From: Motiliproteus sp965230185
GTDB lineage: Bacteria; Pseudomonadota; Gammaproteobacteria; Pseudomonadales; Balneatricaceae
DNA length: 64,000 nucleotides
Direction: 5' to 3'
NCBI GenBank assembly: GCA_965230185.1
Contig: OZ245995.1
Coordinates: 992,001-1,056,000 of the forward strand
In this document: in pieces, positions 60,353-64,000 of the stretch
Layout of the letters: each line of letters begins with the position of its first letter
Position numbering within the stretch: the first letter of the stretch is position 1
Made by a program: the position numbers and the translations under genes
The notes under the pieces: model-generated
Database searches by the model: none
Told to the model about the DNA's origin: nothing
What the model saw: only the letters and a program-made list of their open reading frames with translations

Positions 60353-62350
60353 TCAGGATAACCTGAATACATTCGCCAGGTTATGCAGTCCGCTCGCCAG
60401 CTTCGCCTGCTCACCGGCCGCCGCGGAAATCTGTTCGCCCCCGGCCGTCGTCTGATCAGACAGGTCATTGATGCTTCGTACATTGCCGGCGATTTCGCTG
60501 GTGACGGCGACCTGCTCTTCGGCGGCGGTGGCTATCTGTTGACTCATATCGCGGATTGAGGAAACCGCATTGCGGATTTCCGCCAGTTTCTCTTCCATGG
60601 AGTGAGCCTGCCGGGCGCTGCTGTCGACCGCGCTGCTGCAGCTTTCGATCGACCTGGAAACCTGGCCGGCGTCATTCTGGAATTGACCAATCAGGGTTTC
60701 GATCTCCTGTGTCGATTCCTGAGTTCGTTGCGCCAGAGATCGTACTTCGTCCGCCACCACCGCAAATCCCCGTCCCTGTTCGCCGGCCCGGGCCGCTTCA
60801 ATGGCCGCATTCAGGGCCAGCAGGTTGGTCTGGTCGGCAACGTTCTTGATAACATCGACGACGGCAAAGATGTTGCTGCTGCTTTCCTGCAGTCGGACTA
60901 TCAGCTTATTGGCCTGACCCATTTCTGACACCAGCTGATCCATCTGACGAATCGTTTCCAGCAGAATTGCGACGCCTTCTGAGGTGACATCATCGACGTG
61001 ATTAGTGGCTTCCGCAGTACTGGAGGTACTGGTTGCAACCTCCTGTACTGTTGCAGTCATCTCTTCGATTGCGGTTGCCACCAGGGTCGTTTCGGAGCGC
61101 TGGTTTTTCAGGTTTTCATGGTTGCTGTCCACTGATGTTGCGGTCTGTTCGGAGATCGTCGCCAGTTGCGTGCTTTTAGTGCCGATCTCACGGACGATCT
61201 CTTCGAAGGTTTCCAGCATCAGATTAAAGTGAGTCGCCAGCTGACCCAGCTCATCCGCCGAGAGCGCTTCGGCCCGGACCGACAGCTGTTTCTCTTCCGA
61301 TGCCGACTGCATGCAGCTGCTGAGGCTGCTCAGCTGTCGGGTCAGAGAGCGGATGAGAAGAAGCCCAATCGCCAGTGCCGCTGCGATCAGTAGCAGCACG
61401 ACGGTCCCTGTCACGAGTACCATCGTATTCGCCATGCTGGACTGGCTGGCCGTATGCGCGACAAGATCGCCGGCCAGTTGGTCCTCTACCTTCTTCAGCT
61501 GATTGATACGGCCGGTTGCCTGTTTAAACCATTCGGAGGCTTCGATGGCAAAGCCACCGGTGGCCGCTTTGTCGAAGGCGCTACGGCGCATGTTTACAAC
61601 AGCCTGTACCGAGCCGTCGGCCATACTGCGGTTATAGAACTGTCGGTGCTCAGGTATGGCCGCTTTAGCAAAATTGTCGAGATAGGCGTTCTGTTCGGTC
61701 ACCAGCTCTACAAAACGTCGAAAACTGCCCGGACTGAATCTGTTCTGAACAAAAGCGTTGCTAAGCACCGCACGTTCAATACCGGCTCGCTCTTTACCCT
61801 GCAGAAAGTTGTAATAGGCCTGCAGCTGGTTGGCGGTGTGTCCATCGGCGGCCAGTCGGGCTATATCCGCGGTCACTGAAAGCAGTTTGCCGTTGAGGGA
61901 GCTGTAGTAGCCGATAGCATCCGGCAGAGCAATTTGCTGGCGGCTGACGCCGTCCCTGATGGCTGGCAGCTTTTTCAGTTGTGAGCTGATGGCTGTCAGC
62001 TGATTCCGTACCTGTGGCTGGGTGATCTGATCCCGGATCCTGTTCAGAAATTCCCGGCGCTGCTGTACTGCTTTTTCGGTGTTGCCACGCTGTCTGTTCA
62101 GCACCTCTCCGAATTCCGTTCCGGCGGAACCGATGAAACCGGCTGTTGCCCCGCGCTCTTTCTGAAGTTCATGAACCAGGCTGCTGTTAAAGGAGGCGAC
62201 CGTTACCAGCTGCTCAATATTCGCCGCACTGTTCCTGACCTCTATCAGCTGGATCATCCGGATACCCGCAAAGTACAACAACCCGAGCAGTGCCGGTAGC
62301 ACTAACAGCACCAGTTTTTTACGAAACGGCATGTTCTTGATGAGATTCAT
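60353..62350 (-). CDS. Methyl-accepting chemotaxis protein with NIT sensor domain
   Basis: A 665-residue chemoreceptor from the ATG at 62350, which has GGGAG at good spacing; an in-frame ATG 12 codons upstream adds only polar residues. Membrane helix about 12-32, periplasmic NIT domain about 35-290 with the signature LQKERGATAGFIGS near 63 and a second copy-like QGKERAGIERAVLS near 185, second helix about 308-335, HAMP about 335-390 and a signalling region with DQTNLLALNAAIEAARAGE and GRGFAVVADEVRSLAQ. NIT domains in known proteins sense nitrate or nitrite. Actual ligand not shown. Confidence 0.93.
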   Translation of the reverse strand: MNLIKNMPFRKKLVLLVLPALLGLLYFAGIRMIQLIEVRNSAANIEQLVTVASFNSSLVHELQKERGATAGFIGSAGTEFGEVLNRQRGNTEKAVQQRREFLNRIRDQITQPQVRNQLTAISSQLKKLPAIRDGVSRQQIALPDAIGYYSSLNGKLLSVTADIARLAADGHTANQLQAYYNFLQGKERAGIERAVLSNAFVQNRFSPGSFRRFVELVTEQNAYLDNFAKAAIPEHRQFYNRSMADGSVQAVVNMRRSAFDKAATGGFAIEASEWFKQATGRINQLKKVEDQLAGDLVAHTASQSSMANTMVLVTGTVVLLLIAAALAIGLLLIRSLTRQLSSLSSCMQSASEEKQLSVRAEALSADELGQLATHFNLMLETFEEIVREIGTKSTQLATISEQTATSVDSNHENLKNQRSETTLVATAIEEMTATVQEVATSTSSTAEATNHVDDVTSEGVAILLETIRQMDQLVSEMGQANKLIVRLQESSSNIFAVVDVIKNVADQTNLLALNAAIEAARAGEQGRGFAVVADEVRSLAQRTQESTQEIETLIGQFQNDAGQVSRSIESCSSAVDSSARQAHSMEEKLAEIRNAVSSIRDMSQQIATAAEEQVAVTSEIAGNVRSINDLSDQTTAGGEQISAAAGEQAKLASGLHNLANVFRLS

Positions 62351-62726
62351 GGCAATCGGCTCCCTGTCGATGCTTGTGCGCATCATTCCTTGTTCAGAGT
62401 GGTCGCTGCGGGCTGGGCAGCGTTTAAGTGACTATGAATATAATATTTTGTAATAAAAAATCATTATACATATGCGTATTGGTTTTGGGGTGAGTCTGAG
62501 TCACATTGACCGTTAACTATAGTCTAACTGTGTCGTGGTCGGTCTCCGGTCTCTGTATCAGCCGTTCAGGATCGATTCCGATCTTAAGCAGTCAGCCTAT
62601 GCGGCTGGCAGGGCTCTGTGAACCGGAAAGCCTGCTGTGCGGGCTGTCAGCGCAGGGTTTGTCAGGAAAGATTCGTCGGGGAAGGTTCGTCAGGGAAGAG
62701 TTCGCTGCAGGTTCTGCAGCAATTGC
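62351..62726. repeat. Intergenic region with a short 14-bp tandem repeat (62665-62706)
   Basis: 376 bases between two minus-strand genes. Three consecutive 14-base units, GGAAAGATTCGTCG, GGGAAGGTTCGTCA and GGGAAGAGTTCGCT, occupy 62665-62706, with a truncated unit before them (GGGTTTGTCA, 62655-62664). The AT-rich left part (62440-62480) should hold the chemoreceptor promoter. No gene was recognised. Confidence 0.6.
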
Positions 62727-64000
62727 TCAGTTCGGCAGCGCCAGGTAGAGGGCGGTGCCACTTCTGTCCAGCAGCAATACCATGCGCCGTGGATTACCGG
62801 CGGCGATCTCGCGCCACTGCTGCAGGCTGGCAACCGGAATCCGGTTAACCGAGACAATCCGATCGTTGACCCGCAGGCCGGTAGCGGCGGCGCGACTACC
62901 GGGCCTGATATCGGAGACGATCACGCCACGGCTGTCCCGGGTGTTGCTGAGGCTGGCGCCGGACAGCTTGCGATGAAACTGGCTGCCGTCCGCAATCAGA
63001 CTGCTGGCAGATTCCATCCGGGCGATGATCGACAGTGGTCGGCCATCACGCAGCAACTGCAACCTTACCTCGTCACCGATTGACAGGATGCCGAGTCTGG
63101 AGCGCAACTGGGGCGTTCTCTTAACCGGCTTGCCGTTGACGCTGAGTACAATATCACCGGCGCTGATGCCCGCTTTGTCGGCGGCCGATCCTTCCATCAC
63201 CCGGGTGATCAGCACACCGCCCTGACCGGGCCTGAGATCGAAAGCTTCCGCCAGTTCACGGGTCAGATCCTGCATCACGATCCCCAGCAGACCGCGTCTG
63301 ACCTCTCCGTCTTTTGCCAGGTGAGCGGTAATCGTGGCCGCCATGTTGCTGGGAATGGCGAACCCGATCCCGACATTGCCGCCTCCCGGCGCGATGATGG
63401 CGGTATTGATACCCACCAGCTCGCCACGCAGATTCACCAGGGCACCGCCTGAATTGCCGGGATTAATGGAAGCATCGGTCTGGATAAAGTTCTCGTAGCC
63501 TTCGATGCCCAGCCCTGAACGGCCAAGCGCGCTGACGATTCCGGTGGTCACGGTCTGGCCCAGACCAAAGGGATTGCCGATGGCAATGACAAAATCCCCC
63601 ACATCCAGCTGATCGGAATCGGCCAGCGGCAGAGCGCTGAGGTTGTCGGCGCTGATCTCAAGCAGCGCGAGGTCCACTTCGGGATCACTACCGATCAGCG
63701 TGGCTTTCAACTGGCGTTCATCGGTGAGACCGATGTAAATCTCATCGGCATTTTTTATGACATGGTGGTTGGTGATCACCAGCCCCTTTCGGGCATCGAT
63801 GATCACTCCTGAACCCGCGCTCTGGGATCGGCGCTGGCGCTGCTGGCGGGGCAGATTGAAGAAGTGGCGAAAGAAAGGGTCCTGCAACAGCGGGTTGGTT
63901 ACCCTGCGGGTGGTGAAGGTGGAAATGTTGACCACGGCCGGAGTGATCTTCTTCAGTAACGGAGACAGGCTGGGTAGTTCCCGGCCCTGAGCATCAGCCA
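62727..64000 (-). CDS. DegQ/DegP-type periplasmic serine protease, 5' partial
   Basis: The frame is open to the right edge, so the start and any signal peptide lie outside; about 424 residues are present. The trypsin-like domain has the triad in NHHVIKNADE (His), SDPEVDLALLEI (Asp) and NPGNSGGALVNLRGELVG (Ser). Two PDZ domains follow: QGGVLITRVMEGSAADKAGI through GDEVRLQLLRDG, and RGVIVSDIRPGSRAAATGL through the C-terminus. Two PDZ domains separate it from single-PDZ DegS. It degrades or holds misfolded envelope proteins. The visible upstream residues LPSLSPLLKKITPAVVNIS are the usual mature N-terminus. Confidence 0.93.
   Translation of the reverse strand, partial: ADAQGRELPSLSPLLKKITPAVVNISTFTTRRVTNPLLQDPFFRHFFNLPRQQRQRRSQSAGSGVIIDARKGLVITNHHVIKNADEIYIGLTDERQLKATLIGSDPEVDLALLEISADNLSALPLADSDQLDVGDFVIAIGNPFGLGQTVTTGIVSALGRSGLGIEGYENFIQTDASINPGNSGGALVNLRGELVGINTAIIAPGGGNVGIGFAIPSNMAATITAHLAKDGEVRRGLLGIVMQDLTRELAEAFDLRPGQGGVLITRVMEGSAADKAGISAGDIVLSVNGKPVKRTPQLRSRLGILSIGDEVRLQLLRDGRPLSIIARMESASSLIADGSQFHRKLSGASLSNTRDSRGVIVSDIRPGSRAAATGLRVNDRIVSVNRIPVASLQQWREIAAGNPRRMVLLLDRSGTALYLALPN

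Overview
The window reads as a continuous stretch of a gammaproteobacterial chromosome with fairly high GC, most likely a marine Oceanospirillales or Pseudomonas-like organism. The evidence is the gene order accB-accC-prmA-(zinc-ribbon protein)-dusB-fis-purH-purD known from Pseudomonas relatives, a split adenosylcobalamin-dependent ribonucleotide reductase (NrdJa/NrdJb), a complete liu (leucine degradation) cluster, and many stand-alone chemosensory genes. No phage, transposase, integrase, CRISPR array or rRNA operon was seen.

Layout. 1-3 kb: 3' part of an N-formylglutamate amidohydrolase-like gene and a chemoreceptor. 3-11 kb (minus): purine synthesis (purH, purD), fis, dusB, a zinc-ribbon membrane protein, prmA, accC, accB. 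11-14 kb (plus): a lipoprotein, an orphan ParA-type ATPase and an alkaline-phosphatase-fold phosphodiesterase. 14-16 kb (minus): ppa and fbp. 16-21.5 kb (plus): mpl, ubiX, a ykgJ-like gene, tsaB, uppP, a small conserved-looking gene and rsmJ. 21.5-26.5 kb: slyX, a membrane-anchored cold-shock-domain protein, a DsbA-family protein, initiator tRNA-Met with a textbook promoter and terminator, a 185-bp structured tandem repeat, a secreted protein with an internal duplication, and a TolC-like channel. 26.8-36 kb: liuA-B-C-D and HMG-CoA lyase on the minus strand, divergent from acetoacetyl-CoA synthetase, sharing a control region with three copies of one palindrome. Together these genes take isovaleryl-CoA to acetyl-CoA and acetoacetyl-CoA. 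36-43.5 kb: a VOC protein, a basic/polar amino-acid ABC transporter, and nrdJa-nrdJb behind a tandem pair of NrdR-like boxes.

43.5-51.9 kb differs from the rest. Genes are sparse (a SelO homologue, an alpha/beta hydrolase, two GlxA/AraC regulators, a small membrane protein, a LysE exporter), intergenic stretches are long and look decayed, and AT content is visibly higher. It ends at an isolated FAD/GcvT two-domain demethylating oxidoreductase. 54-62.4 kb is a sensory block: a solitary amino-acid-type binding protein in an operon with a HAMP-GGDEF-EAL protein, a second solitary binding protein divergent from a histidine kinase, and a NIT-domain chemoreceptor. The window ends inside a DegQ/DegP-type protease.

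The observations most worth following are: the tandem repeat behind tRNA-fMet, where the four differences in the 5' arm of its main hairpin all preserve pairing in plus-strand RNA; the binding-protein plus GGDEF-EAL operon, which parallels NspS-MbaA but uses an amino-acid-type binding protein; the triple operator in the liu/aacS control region; and the membrane-anchored cold-shock protein. Start sites were chosen by eye from Shine-Dalgarno spacing and family N-termini. No similarity search was run.
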